DNA of 64,000 nt from Cerioporus squamosus. Taxonomy: Eukaryota; Basidiomycota; Agaricomycetes; Polyporales; Polyporaceae. A program made the translations under genes and the position numbers. Below are positions 36,940 through 48,331 of the stretch, one piece after another (position 1 is the first letter of the stretch; every line of letters starts with the position of its first letter). Where the stretch lies: the NCBI GenBank assembly GCA_022592435.1, contig JABYQS010000002.1, positions 496,001-560,000 on the forward strand, given 5' to 3'. The notes below the pieces were generated by a model. It was not told the origin of the DNA, did not search any database, and saw nothing but the letters and a program-made list of their open reading frames with translations.

Positions 36940-38458
36940 TCAAGCTAATGAAGTCGCCCGAGCATCCACGCAGTCTCGGGGAGCGATCCCTCTGTATGTA
37001 TCCACAATCTCCCTGTCTAGCTTCGCCCATTTCGAAAGCCTATCGATGCTCTTGACGTCAAGGTCAATCACGGTCACTGTCCCCGCATGCTCCCCGCCCT
37101 CTGAGGGAGGCCGCATACGCAGGATGATAGAACAGTCCTTGAACGATGCCGACAGCAGGTACGCAGCGAGCCTATACCGCAGCTCCTCCTCAGTCTGGAG
37201 GGCGTCCGCAGACTCCCCGTCCCCGGCCTGCCTCGCGAGGTACTCGTCGACGAAGCGCGCCCACGCGTCCATGTCCGGGTCCGCTTCGCCCTTCCCGAGC
37301 TTGTGCGCGTCATCCGGGCGGAGCGCGGCCCAGAGCGCGGAGAGCCCTTCGACGTCCAGCGCGTCGAGCGTGCGCTGAAGCGTCGCGAGAGTGCGGAGGA
37401 CGGGCGTGTGCAAGAGGAGCGGGAGGAGCACGGCGGTGAATGCGTCACGCGTTTCGGTGAGCGTGTGCGCGGGCGGCGGGGGGTCCTCGGGCGAGGCGGC
37501 GGGGAAGAGCTGCTCGGCGAGCGGGGCGAGGGTCATCACCTAACATTCCCGCGAATGTGGGGATGTGCGGAGGGGATGTGATGTGGTGTCGGCATGCAAG
37601 CAAAACAAAAGGAAAGAGGAAACGGAAGCACACGCACGTCTGCAGTGGGCTTGAGCATCTTGCCCTGGACGAACACCCGCAGGTTGTTCACGGCGCCGCC
37701 GCTCCCGATCCAGACGTCCCAGAGCGTGTGCAGCGCGCGCGTCACGCGCTCGGCGTCCCCAGAGAAGAGGTCGAGCGGGCAGTATCCGAGCGAGACGTCC
37801 TCACCCTGCGTGCTCTTGAGGTGGGCGTGCATGCAGAAGCGGCACGTCCGCGTCTTGATGTCGCGCGTCTCCGGGGAGAGGTGCTTAGGCGAGGGGAGGA
37901 AGCCCCACTTGGGCTGCAATGGGGCGGGGTAGGTGCTCAAGAGGTGGTAGGTAGAGAAGTCGGGCGCACCTTGATCTCGACTGCCCAGCCCTGTCCCCCG
38001 ACGAGGTCCGTGGCGAGGACGGCCTTCCTCTTGCTCGTGTCGATCCTGTCCTTCGCCCGCCTCTCCAAGGGCCTGTGCGGCTCCGTCAGATCCGCGAGCT
38101 CTTGCAGCCACTTCCGCTCGACGTGCACCGCGTCGAGCCGCGGGAGGTGCTCCTTGGGCACGAGTCGCTCGATGACCGCGCGCTGGAACACGATCGTCGG
38201 ATCGTCCGGCTCCTCGAGCTTCTCCTCGGCCACCCCCGCATCCTCGTCCAAGTCTAGGGTCTCGGCGAGCTGCGGCTGCGTGTACTTCTCCGGCTCCTCG
38301 TGTGCGGGGACGGGCCCTTTGCGGAGTCGGAGCGCGGTCCCGTCGAAGTGCGGGTGTGCGGGCCCGGAGTAAGAGAAGACGATGGTCGAGCCGCCTTCGG
38401 AGATGTACTTCCAGTCGTGCGGGGAGGTGTCGGCGATGTGGGGGGTCTCGGAGGTCAT
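36940..38458 (-). CDS. IPK1: Inositol-pentakisphosphate 2-kinase (IPK1 family)
   Basis: Phosphorylates InsP5 at the 2-position to make phytate (InsP6), which supports mRNA export and other nuclear functions. Start at 38458. The N-terminus HDWKYISEGGSTIVFSYSG fits the kinase N-lobe. The RAVIERLVPKEHLPRLDAV block and the signature EIKPKWGFLPSP follow (joined across an intron near 37.95 kb), then CRFCMHAHLKS, GYCPLDLFSGD and AVNNLRVFVQGK. The final exon has FKDCSIILRM and TVIDLDVKSIDRLSKWAKL, matching the C-terminal metal/phosphate-binding region. Three exons. High GC and long antisense open frames cover this gene and are not real. Confidence 0.92.
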
Positions 38459-38707
38459 CCTTGGTCTGCTTCAGTGAGGTCTTGGGTCCTGGCTGGCGAG
38501 CTGCTTGGCGGACAAGAGCGAAGGAGGGCGGATGCGTATTGCCTGCATCTCATGATCGATCGAGGACGGAGGCAAGCTGTGCTGGGCGTCTTGGTCGCGT
38601 TCCAGTCGAGGGCGCTCCGTACGGTCTCAGGAGGAGACGAAGATCCAAAAGTTCCAAGTAAATGAGTCCGTATCTTACATGCGGGTAGCGAGGACGCTGC
38701 AGGAGCC

Positions 38708-39820
38708 TCAGAACACAACGGAAGCGCCATTCTGGCCCGTGTCACCCTCGCCCTCGTCGCCCGTCTTGCGTGCCTTCTTGGCCCACCTCAGGCCACACGC
38801 ATTGCAGAGGGTTTTCGGACCCAACGGACCCTGGCGAGCGCAATGAGTACACAATCCGTGAAGTGAACATAGACATGCGCAGTTCAGCTCACCTTCCTCC
38901 ACTCTGGTGAATCGGTTCTGCCGCAGGTGACGCAAACATGCTGCTCGGCAGCCAGTCTCTTGACCTACACAGTGCTCAGCATGTCTCGTGTGCACGAGCA
39001 TTCTGGACCGTACCTTCTTCCGAGGTCCATCGTCCTCCATCTCTGGTGCTGCACTCATGTCATACCCAGTCCGCGCACCTTCTGGGGCCCCGAAATTTTC
39101 AGACGTCGTAAAGAAGCTGTCGCCGTGGCCTTCGAGTGTCTGCGTCTGGGCCCTGAGCTGTGCAACACGCTGCTGCAGTCGCTCGTTCTCCATCTTCAAC
39201 TCAAGGAACGTGTTGAGCCTGTGAGCCGAGAAAATGTCAGCATTCCGCGCCATCCAGAAAGCAGAAAACATACATTGCTGTATTCCGGCTAGGGTACGGC
39301 TGCGCCATGGCAAAGTAGCACTTGAACTCGTCCGTGTCGGGGAGATGGTGCGGCCTCCCACGTATCTCGAAGAGCACCTCCTTCGGCGCGGATGTGTAGT
39401 CCCTCGACACGTAGAACTCGTTCTTGCACTGTAGCCGCGCATAGGCGAGCATCTCCGTCTTCGAGCGCACGCTCTCCGTGAACGCAGCGCGGAAGCTGTT
39501 CCGGTCATCCACTGCGTACGTCCGTCCAGACATGCCTCAGCAAATGAAGCTCCTTTTCTACGCAAGACACGCGACGCACCGTTCATGAGGTCTATCAGGT
39601 CCGCATCCACGAGCTCGTCATCCCTCCACCCCAACAACTCCGTGACCGCGTTCCCGCAGTACCACACCTGGCACGTCTCCGAGAGGACGAATATGACGGT
39701 ATCGTTGAGCTCCGTGATGAGCAGATCTGCCCACCGCTTGCGCTTCGTGAACTCGAACACAGGGATCTCCCTGACCGGGCTCAGCGGCTGCTGGACGGGA
39801 CCTGCTGCAGCGTCGGCCAT
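38708..39820 (-). CDS. White Collar-2-like GATA factor (PAS plus zinc finger)
   Basis: Partner of the White Collar-1 blue-light receptor in the light-responsive transcription complex. The first exon, from the Met at 39820, contains KRKRWADLLITELNDTVIFV and a PAS domain (QVWYCGNAVTELLGW, DLIDLMN joined to VDDRNSFRAAF). A second PAS half follows (NEFYVSRDYTSAPKEVLFEI, YFAMAQPYPSRNTAM). Next comes a short coiled coil (LELKMENERLQQRVAQLRAQ). The GATA finger reads HVCVTCGRTDSPEWRK, then an intron, then GPLGPKTLCNACGLRWAKKA. It ends GASVVF-stop. The reading frame stays open upstream to 39934, so the true start may be earlier. Confidence 0.92.
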   Translation of the reverse strand: MADAAAGPVQQPLSPVREIPVFEFTKRKRWADLLITELNDTVIFVLSETCQVWYCGNAVTELLGWRDDELVDADLIDLMNGASRVLRRKGASFAEACLDGRTQWMTGTASALRSRRACARRRRCSPMRGYSARTSSTCRGTTHPRRRRCSSRYVGGRTISPTRTSSSATLPWRSRTLAGIQQCMFSAFWMARNADIFSAHRLNTFLELKMENERLQQRVAQLRAQTQTLEGHGDSFFTTSENFGAPEGARTGYDMSAAPEMEDDGPRKKVRSRMLVHTRHAEHCVGQETGCRAACLRHLRQNRFTRVEEGELNCACLCSLHGLCTHCARQGPLGPKTLCNACGLRWAKKARKTGDEGEGDTGQNGASVVF

Positions 39821-40149
39821 CTGGGCTGTGTCAAGGGGGACTGCTGGGGAGATGGCGGCGGGCGTAGAGCGGGAGAGGACGGTGTGCACGCAGCATTGCG
39901 GCCCTGCAGCGGAAGAGCAAACTGGCTCTCCCAATGGGGAGGTCCTGTCACCTTGGGTCCGATCCCTTGCCTGGCGCTATTTCCTTTCTCGTAAACAGAG
40001 GGCACGATCGAAACTCTAATTGCGCTGACCGGCAAAGGCCGAGGGCCACGAAGAGTCAGAAGAGAGCGAAACGTCGATGGCATACGTGATACAAACAGTT
40101 GCAGCACCGTCAAAGACAAGCAAGCAACGCGACCAAGCAAGGGACACAA
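39821..40149. other. Short intergenic gap between WC-2-like and Zn2Cys6 genes
   Basis: Both genes are on the minus strand. I see no separate gene. Part of this gap (to 39934) may be coding if the WC-2-like start is further upstream. Confidence 0.4.
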
Positions 40150-42022
40150 TCAAGCAAATGACCTATCCGAACAACCACCCTCAGACCCAGAGACAGAGAA
40201 CCCCTCGAAGAACTCGCTGAAGTCAAAGATCTGCTTGTCCGCAGGCAGACCTCCGGCAGAAACTTGGTCCATCCCAACCCCATCCATCGGCGTGGCAGGG
40301 ACCGAGTACGCGCTCGCCGTGCTCGCCACGCTCTGTGTCCGCGCCATCTGCATCATGTCGAGGACTGCGGTGGCGCCAGGTCCGGATGTCTCGTACGCCG
40401 CCGCGGGCATGCGGGCGAAGTAGTCAGCTGGGGTCTGCACGCCCGATGGGACGCCAGAGTTCGCGGACGCATCGGACGAGGCCCGCGTGAGAGCAGGCGG
40501 GACGTCCGAGTAGTATCTCGTCTCCTGAGAGAGCGCATTGAGGCGTTGCTGCAGCTCGGTGCTGTGTACGGGAGGACGGACAGCGTAGAAGGCCGGCTGC
40601 TGCTGCTTCCGCTGTGATGATGCCTGTCCAGAGGCTTGATAGGACCTCGCGACCATGTGGAGATATGCCGGGTCTCTGCAGCCAATCGTGTAGTCAACAT
40701 TCAACGCTGCCGTCATCGCCGGAACACGAGCTGCTAGTGACGACAAGCAAAGTGATGACGTACTGCAAGTAATGGGCAGACGCAGCGTGGTGACATGAGT
40801 GGCTCTGGGAACGCTGCTGCATGGCGGGTGGTTGCGAGTAGTTGTAAAACATTGACGGATTCCGAGGCGGGGGCAAGCCAGCATACTGAGCCTGTTGGGC
40901 GGCGAAGGCAGCAGACTGATGCATAGGGTTGTTCGCGTAGGCGTAGCTGGCCGGAGTCTGAGAGACGGGAACGGAGGAAAGCTGTGCCTGAGGACGACGA
41001 TTTCCGGAGACAGCAGGATGGTCGATCGTCAAGCCAGGTCCATGAGTGGGAGCAGAGAGGGAACGCGACGCCATAGCTTGAGGATGGCAAGGAGTCTGTT
41101 GGGGTACGGGAGGCGCCAGAGGTTTCATAGGATAGTCGGGAGAGGCTTCGGCAGACGAGGGTTCCTGCAACGGGACAGACGAGCTGGTAGCAGCGGCGGG
41201 CTCCGGAGCAAGCGTAGAGTCGTCGACCGGGCAGACGTCCATAGGGTCTTCCTGCGAATCTGGCTTTCCCTGTCGTAGCGCGACCATACGCGGGGCGGCC
41301 TGCGTGGTCTTCCGGACATTGCTGCCACGGTTGTCGGGGGCGTAGACGCAATCGAGCTTGCGATCGGTACAGCGTTTGCACGTAGGCCGGGATCCGGAAC
41401 ACTGCACGTCGCGTCAAGAAGGCGACAACAACGAGCGAAGAGACAGATGCACCTTGGCCTTCCTCTTCCTGCACGTCTGGCACGCCTGCGGGGTCCTCAC
41501 CCGAACCTGGTATGTAGGAGCGACGAACAGCGCCCGTTCGCGAATCGCTAGCAGCACCTCCTCCGCAGGGGTAACGTAGACGAAGGGATCCTTACGACCA
41601 CGCTGGGACTTTGCGGCTGACTTCGACCGACCAGACGACTCCGGGACGATAGACGCGAGTTCCTGGGACGGGGCGGACTGCTGAACCTGAGCAGCTTGCG
41701 TAGCTTGGGCATACTGGAGAGCCGCAATGTCGAGGCCGTGCTGGACAGATTGGGCATCGGGAAATGGGTACAGCGCTTGGGCTACAGACCGGGCAGCGTT
41801 ATGGGCAAGGTGTTCGAGGTAGCCGCCTTGAGCTTGAAGCTGAATCAGGGCTTGCGGGTTGACCGGGGTCCAGCCGAACTGCTGTGTGTACACAAACTGT
41901 GGAGTGCTTCCTTGCTGCTCGGGCATAGGTGCGGGTTGTTCCACGTGGTTGCAGGACTTGGAAGACGATATGCGGATAGCGGGGAGCGTCGCGGACGGGA
42001 TGATGCTGTTGGAGATCCTCAT
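40150..42022 (-). CDS. Zn2Cys6 fungal transcription factor
   Basis: Three exons (42022..41453, 41401..40764, 40675..40150) encode 577 aa with consistent phases. The binuclear zinc cluster reads CQTCRKRKAK, an intron, then CSGSRPTCKRCTDRKLDC, with spacing C-x2-C-x6-C-x6-C-x2-C-x6-C. The finger lies in the middle of the protein (about residues 183-208), after a Gln-rich N-terminal region (TQQFGWTPVNPQALIQLQAQ). Downstream are Pro/Ser/Gln-rich regions, probably activating. There is no recognisable fungal_trans middle-homology region. Start may instead be the Met at 41926 (MPEQQG). It lies in tandem, upstream of the WC-2-like gene, and divergent from the small secreted protein gene. Targets unknown. 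Confidence 0.85.
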
Positions 42023-43114
42023 CTTCGGAACCGATAGAAGAGCACGAGGAGGAGAGACGCACGCAGGTCCTCAGAGCAGTAAGCAATGGAAACGAAGAAG
42101 AGAACGACCACGCATCGATGCAGAAGGGAGGCTGGCGTTGAAGGCACCTCTCGAGGGCTGACATCCTCTATTCGGCGACGACATGGTCAGCCGCACTCTT
42201 CATACGACCTCCATAGTATAGCTCGGGGGGAAAGCCCGTCGATGGCGATCCATGTATATGTGTTGTCGTGGAGGGCGGTCAACGAGAACTGTGGCGGTCG
42301 AAGGCAAGCTCGTGGCGGCGCTAGACCGAGAAGGCTGAGGGTGACGCCAACTTCCAAGTGACGCCAGTAACAGGCGTCAGCACGTGGATGTGACCTACCG
42401 TGTTTCGAGGGTCACCCTTGCTGCTCTCGAACTTGACCAAACTTTGCGTCCGACATTGCGAAGGTATCCTTGTGCAGCCAGCAAGAGTAGTACACCTCAT
42501 GCTCTGACCGTATCAGTACGATCTATGCTTCCAGCGCAGAGCACTTCCGAGTCACAGTCCCACCGGCATGGACCTGCACTCTCGGAGGGCCGTTGGCCGT
42601 TGTTGGCCGCTAGCGGTTGCTGCAGCGTGAGGTACAGTGCGTCCAATCCTCTCACAGAGGGGCTTCTCAGTTACTGATTGAATTGTCGTATCTAGGCTCA
42701 CGCGTCGCCCTAGCGGGGCTACGATGACCGCCGTGCTCGTACTACATCATTGGTATACCATTCGGGATGAGCCGTGAGCGCGTGTCTTCACAAGCCGAGA
42801 CGTGCCCTAGGAGGCTCTACAACGCGATGTTTGCCTGGTCCTGACGGTTTGTGCTGGGGCATCTTCCTACGGCATGCCAGCCGCATATCCATGGCACCAA
42901 GGCACCCACAATCCTCGAGCGCCAGCCGCCGACATCGGTCCCAGATATAAACCAGTATTCACACTGGGCACGTTTCTCATGATCAGGTCCATCGCTGGTC
43001 GTCGACTTTGCCTTCACGTTCGCACTCCTTTTCCTCACCGCCCTGGTCTTCGCCGGTTGTATATCAGCCACGTCCCTCCGCCCCCACGCTGTTGAACGAT
43101 AACTTCACGACAAC
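42023..43114. other. Divergent upstream region of the Zn2Cys6 factor and small secreted protein
   Basis: No gene supported over about 1.1 kb. A TATAAA box lies at 42946-42951 for the secreted protein gene. Confidence 0.5.
42946..42951 (+). promoter_or_regulatory. TATAAA box of the small secreted protein gene
   Basis: A canonical TATAAA lies 164 bp before the ATG at 43115, leaving room for a 5' UTR of about 130 nt. Position and strand are consistent; no further proof. Confidence 0.45.
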
Positions 43115-43881
43115 ATGCACTCCGCATCTCTTGCCATTTTCGGTCTCATGTACGCTTCTGTGGTCACCGGCATGACTCTCCAGAGACGAGCTGTGGACTT
43201 TTTCGACCCCGCGCAGGGCGACGGGAGCATGTTTGACAACGCTACATTTGGCGGCGAACCCTTGAACGTGAGTCTACCTCCAGGCGCCCAGCACTGTCCT
43301 CTCGCCCTTTGTATTGACCGGCGTTCGCTCGCATCCCCAGGTGATCAACTCCGGAATGAGCTCCTCAGATGTGCTCACTGATGACGGTGTGCTGAACTAT
43401 GCGAAGGCGATTGGCTTGTGCGTTGCCCCGCTTCGTATACTGCTTCAGAGCTCTCACACTGACCGCCGTTCGTCGCCGCCCCCCATGTAGTTCCCAGGGG
43501 TGCTTGGGCTTCCACCTCGGGGCCCCACAAACTGCGAACCTCGGCGACGGGAACGGCTCCCAAAACCAGACGGTCGAGTTTCGCCAAGACTTCGGAAACG
43601 CGATCTTCGGGAGCTGCTTCGAGAGTCTGTTAGGCAGGAACCACTTCCGGTGAGGGCACTGTTGTACAGTCGGTCAGTCATTAAGATGCCGACTGTCGTC
43701 CCCAGGATATTTCGCCAGAAAGGACCCTCTGCGAACAGCGGCACTCTTTTCCTTGCGTACGTCGTGCGGTACATCGGTTACGCCGGATTGTGCGCCGACT
43801 AAGCCTGTCATGCACAGTGCTTCGAAGGAGAAAGACGCAACCACGAATCATGACCTCGTTGTGTCACCCTCTTCACTGTGA
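43115..43881 (+). CDS. Small secreted basidiomycete-type protein
   Basis: Signal peptide MHSASLAIFGLMYASVVTG, then mature FFDPAQGDGSMFDNATFGGE. Splicing joins EPLN to VINSGMSSSDVLTDDGVLNY, then AIGFSQGCLGFHLGAPQTAN, LGDGNGSQNQTVEF, FGSCFESLLGRNHF, and RQKGPSANSGTLFLA. This order (LTDDG, LGDGNGS-NQT, FRQxGPxANSG) matches a family of uncharacterised secreted proteins that I recall from wood-decay basidiomycetes. One or more N-glycosylation sites (NQT) and three conserved cysteines are visible. The C-terminus after the last intron (KEKDATTNHDLVVSPSSL-stop) departs from what I recall of the family. Function unknown. Confidence 0.72.
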
Positions 43882-44581
43882 CTATACAGTAGCTCACTGT
43901 GTTGTCCGTTCACAGACCTTCCTTCCCTGTCTTCGATTGCGAGGAGCACGACCGCACAGAGTATAACACATGGTAGTCGAAAGCAAGGTACGTGGCCCGT
44001 CGGTATGGCCTCTACTGAGTACAAAGGTCTCGCGTCTCGCGTCACCTTCGACGAGCTCAGCAATGCTTGACGTCTACCGCCTTGGAGGAACATCCATGCG
44101 TACTAGGGCAAGGCGATGATGACAAGCGTGAAGTCGGGGTCACATTTCGTGTATAATCGACATGCGTAGGCTGTGGCCTACGTCAGATACTCTAGTGGAG
44201 GCTTGCTTCATGGGTAGACGTAACGTCAGAACCCCCGTCTCGCAGGTCGTTTACCGGACACTCCGGCGTTAGAAGATCAGTTGGTAGCGCCGGGCACGCC
44301 GGTACTACCACGGACTTAATCGCACTCCGGACGGTCGCGACATGATTGATGTGCATTGTTCCCGTTGTGACTGTAGCATTCTTAGTTCCCTCGTCGACCG
44401 AACTGGGTACTGCAGCGATATACGGTATGTCCCGTCCATCTATAAACGCCTTTGTATCGTTGACCTGAGCGGCAGAGACAAAGCCAGGCTCTCAAACACC
44501 GAGATTAAACGCTTGAAGCGGGGCTCCCACCTGATTCCCCTGTGCATCGAGTGTAGACAGCTCTGACTCTCGCTCCGCACG
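43882..44581. other. Intergenic region upstream of the F-box gene
   Basis: No gene supported. TATAAA at 44441-44446 lies 141 bp before the F-box ATG. Confidence 0.5.
44441..44446 (+). promoter_or_regulatory. TATAAA box of the F-box gene
   Basis: Canonical TATA sequence on the coding strand, 141 bp upstream of the start codon at 44582. Confidence 0.4.
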
Positions 44582-46193
44582 ATGATACGCCTCACCGACC
44601 TTCCTGACGATATCTTGGAAGACATATTCCATGGCATGCGCGACATCATGCGCTTTCCTGGTGAACCACCATATGTGCGTATTCAAGTGAATGGCTGTGC
44701 ATGACTGTGGCCACTGCCACTGAAACACACTAACAGGCACCTCTCCAGCAAGGACAGGGCAATTGGGACTTCCCAGCTAACTTTGAACACAAGGCCGTGC
44801 CGTTGTGGGCCAACGTCATTGCGCTCTCACACGTGTGCCGTCACTGGCGCAATCTCATGCTCACCCGGCCACACTTGTGGTCATTCATACGCGTCACCGG
44901 CTCGTTCTCGAACAGGATCATGGTTAACGAAATGATCGAGCGATCCGTCGACACCCCACTCTCCATCCTGCTCACCAACTCCGAGCAGGCCCACGACCCA
45001 AACAACTTGTACGCTGTCTACGACCTCATCGGCGTCACCAGCGTCATCGGCGACCACTCCAAGCGCATCCAAGAGCTCGGTGTAGTCCTCCGCGGGGAGC
45101 ACGCAGCGTTGGTCCTCGATTCTCTCTCGAAGTGCAGTCTTCCCCGCCTGGAGAAGCTGTGGCTCGAGAGCGCGCAATACTCGCCCGAGCATGTCTCCAC
45201 GTTCGACATCATGATTCCTTCCCTGCGTGTTATCCACGTACACCAGATAGCCATCTGCTGGCTTCCTCTTCAGAACCTTACCCAACTCGAGCTGACATGC
45301 GGAACCTCTCCTCCCTTACCCGCACTGCTCGACACACTCCAGCACTCCCCTTTTCTCCAATATCTGACTCTGCGCATCGCATTGATCAGCGAGGAAGTTG
45401 AAGACGATGCGGTACCCGAGGACGAGCCTACCGCAATCTTACCGTGCCTCCGCCGATTGCAGCTCCATGTCGACCCAACCTTCAACGGCGCGTTCTCTGT
45501 CCTTCCGCACCTCGTCTTCCCATCATCGACCGCAGTGCGCCTCTCCTTCACCGGCCGGTTTGCGTCGAGCCTGTACGAGGACTGCGAGTCTCTCGAGGCG
45601 CTGGCGTGTTCCCTCGAGCACGCCACCTTCACCCTCGACGACAACCACGCGTATATCGTGTCACGGACCCCCCAGCTCGGCATCTACTACGAGGTCGCGG
45701 ACTACGAATCCGACGAGCCCGGGCCAGATCAGGGCATACCCACGGGCCGCCTATGCGAAGGTTTCCTAGCAATTCCGCTCCCGGCGCTGACGTCTCTGTC
45801 CATAAGGATATACTCAGACCCCGATAGCGGCTTGGTCCTCGACCACGAACGTTTCTACCGCCTCTTCCAGGCCGTACGGTCCATTCAGCGACTGGCGGTC
45901 GACGTCCATCCCGAGGACTCCGTGCATGTGTTCACTGCGCTCGCGACGGTTGCCAAGGACGAGGAAGAAGACGGGGGGATGGCGTTCTCTGTCCGGAGCT
46001 GCGGGAGTTCGTCGTGGCATGGCAGGACGAGCCGTCCGCGGACGATTTCTGGAACCTCGAGCGATGCTGTCATTCCCGTGCGTCCGCGGGTCGAGGATTG
46101 GCCAGGTTGGAAACCGTCGCCTTCCCGCCGATGATCCGTGCGAGATTGGAGCAGTCGGTCCCCTGGGTAGTTGAAGTTGGGTATCGAGAGTAG
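44582..46193 (+). CDS. F-box/LRR-like protein with an apparent frameshift near the C-terminus
   Basis: Exon 1 (44582-44674) gives MIRLTDLPDDILEDIFHGMR. Exon 2 from 44737 continues WANVIALSHVCRHWRNLML and HLWSFIRV, together forming a basidiomycete F-box, which binds Skp1 in SCF ubiquitin ligases. Leu-rich repeats of irregular length follow (for example LPRLEKLWLESA, LPLQNLTQLELTC, FLQYLTLRIALI). The frame as read stops at 46134 with an unlike, Arg/Ser-rich tail. In the next frame a family-like tail (ELREFVVAWQDEPSADDFW, ending VVEVGYRE-stop at 46193) is open. The two frames meet at a run of six G at 45973-45978. Substrate unknown. Confidence 0.8.
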
Positions 46194-46521
46194 ATCTATA
46201 GGATCAATGTAAGTTGCACCTTTCAGACACCGTTGTACAATACATCTGCCATTTTGCCTGCCTCACCAAGGTATCTCACAGGCGCGTCGGAGCATCGCCG
46301 TCGCCTGCCTCCGACGAGGACGGATCCTGAGGACGACGCTGAGATTGCGCTTCGTAGCTCAGCGCCTCAACGTGCCCGTCTATGCTGTACTCAGGCCCAT
46401 GACCGGTCTTGTGTCGCAGATAGAGTCGTGCCAGTAGGTTTGTTGTTGTATTACACGCAGTATGCTGCATCTAGCTATGGCTTACAGTGAGGCTTCTTTG
46501 TGGTATCCAGAGATTGCTGAA
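46194..46521. other. Convergent 3' region of F-box gene and arginase
   Basis: No gene seen; both neighbours end here. Confidence 0.5.
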
Positions 46522-47917
46522 TCAGAGGAGGGTCTCGCCTGTGGAGGGATAAGCCAATCGATCGACGCAGCAAGCACCAAAGCACGCACCAAGAGCGGAT
46601 CTAGCAAGGGAACAACCAACAGCGACGGTCTGCTTCACCGACTCCGCATCCGAAAGCGACGGGTTGACCTCCTGTAGCAAAATGAGTGCTCAACGCAGGC
46701 GGGACGATCGATCGACCTTACCATGATGTCCAAGGCAACGAGGCATCCGGTCTCGTAAACCGACTCGCAGATATAGTGGCCTTCTCTGAAGGTCAGACCG
46801 CCACGGACAGGCGTGCCCGTCGAGGGCGCAACCGTAGGATCCAGCGCGTCCACGTCAAAGCTGAGGTGAATGGGGAGCTTACGTCCAGGGTTGACGTGGT
46901 CCAGCGCCATCTCGACGACGCGCCCGATGCCGTACTTGTCGACCTCGTGCATGCTGAATGCCTTGATGCCGTTCTCCTTGAGGATGCGGCGCTCGCCCTG
47001 GTCGACGTCACGGAGGCCGATGTACACCAACCGGTGCGGCTTGAGGAGCGGCTTCACCCAAGAAAACTCGTCTACCTTGGGCCCGATCCCAAGTAAGAAG
47101 GAGAGGGGCATACCGTGGATGTTACCTGCGATGCAAAGTGAGCGCGAACAAGCGACGTGCATGCAGGCAGAGAAGCGGACCGGAGTCCGTAGTTTCGGCG
47201 GTGTTGATGTCGGCATGTGCGTCTACCCAGATAACGCATGCATCGGGGTACTTCCTGTGGCACGTCAGCACGATGAGTCCTGTAAGAGTGCGGCAAGTGT
47301 GACAAGTACGGGACGTACTCCAGAGTACCGGAGATGGTGCCCATGGCCTGCGGTGCCGAACATGAGTTACGCCGAGGAAGAGTCGTGGTCCACCTACGAG
47401 AGAGTGATCACCACCGAGCGTAAGGGGTAGCTGGCCCTTCTTCGCATGATCTCCGACGACTTCAGCAACGGCCTTGCAGACCCGAGACACGAACCGGGGG
47501 TTCTTAAGCTTCCCGATGGGCGGGTCATTCTCGGTATCGATCGCTTCGAACTGGTGGTGGCCGTCGAAGTGAACCTGCCAGCCAAGCTCAGACAGCTGTT
47601 CTGGCAGCCCGGCTTCAACAAGGCGGATGGGACCGTTATCCACCCCGAGCTTTGCCTGGACGTGGTGGCGGTCAGCGGCAGGGTGGTGGTCGTCGATTCG
47701 TAACACATACCTGGCCACCTCTGTGATCAGACCCAACGCGTGTTAGATGCGTGGTTGTATGTCGTGCGACACTCTGGCTCACCTGAACGGGCAGCCCACG
47801 ATCTACTGAATTGGTCAGAGCCGACGGAAAATGAATCGAAGCAGAAGGCACGCTTACGGCGACGGTCTTTGGGTCGGGGAGGAAACGGGAGACGGAGGAC
47901 TCGAGATGAGACGCCAT
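46522..47917 (-). CDS. Arginase
   Basis: Hydrolyses arginine to ornithine and urea with a two-manganese centre; first step of arginine catabolism. Start ATG 47917 ([20 protein letters not shown]). Small exons then give [19 protein letters not shown]. Metal-binding motifs are complete: [22 protein letters not shown] and [41 protein letters not shown] and [13 protein letters not shown] are also typical. The last exons encode [15 protein letters not shown] and, after a final intron, the terminal GETLL-stop at 46522. At least six introns. It is divergent from a class I aminotransferase across 414 bp, a plausible shared nitrogen-regulated promoter. Confidence 0.95.
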
Positions 47918-48331
47918 TGCGGGATATATGCGTGCCAGCGATTGCTCTGGGGGACAAGAGAGATGGTGAAACGGATAGCGACAGGCCAAGCCCGCAACTT
48001 CGGACGCGTTTAAGAAGGATTATGGGCGCCTGCGATCATTGCAGAACGAAGCTCCGGAGATGACGCGTGGCCCGTGACCGACGCGCTTGATCTAATCTAA
48101 TCGGCAGCTAAGAATACGGACGAGGTGCGCATCGACATCAGGAGAGCACCGCGCAGGACGACCGAGGGACGCCGTTGTGTCATAGGCTAGCAGCGCGCCC
48201 CATGCCTCCAGGCAACACATCTTCTTTTCCACCCTTGTGATCTATCATTGGCTGTCCTCTCTGATTTGGCCCCGATATAAGTAGTCCGCACCCCAGCAGC
48301 ATGCCCCCCATCTCTCCTCGCCTCCTCCACC
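47918..48331. promoter_or_regulatory. Divergent promoter of arginase and aminotransferase
   Basis: 414 bp between the two start codons. On the aminotransferase side, TATAA at 48276-48280 lies about 55 bp before the ATG, and an inverted CCAAT box (ATTGG, 48247-48251) lies 25 bp further up. GATA-core elements occur, but such short motifs are expected by chance. Confidence 0.5.

Noticed and set aside
37557..38372. 271-codon open frame on the plus strand, Ser/Arg-rich
   Set aside because: It is antisense to the IPK1 exons, whose family motifs are clear; GC-rich genes often give such antisense frames.
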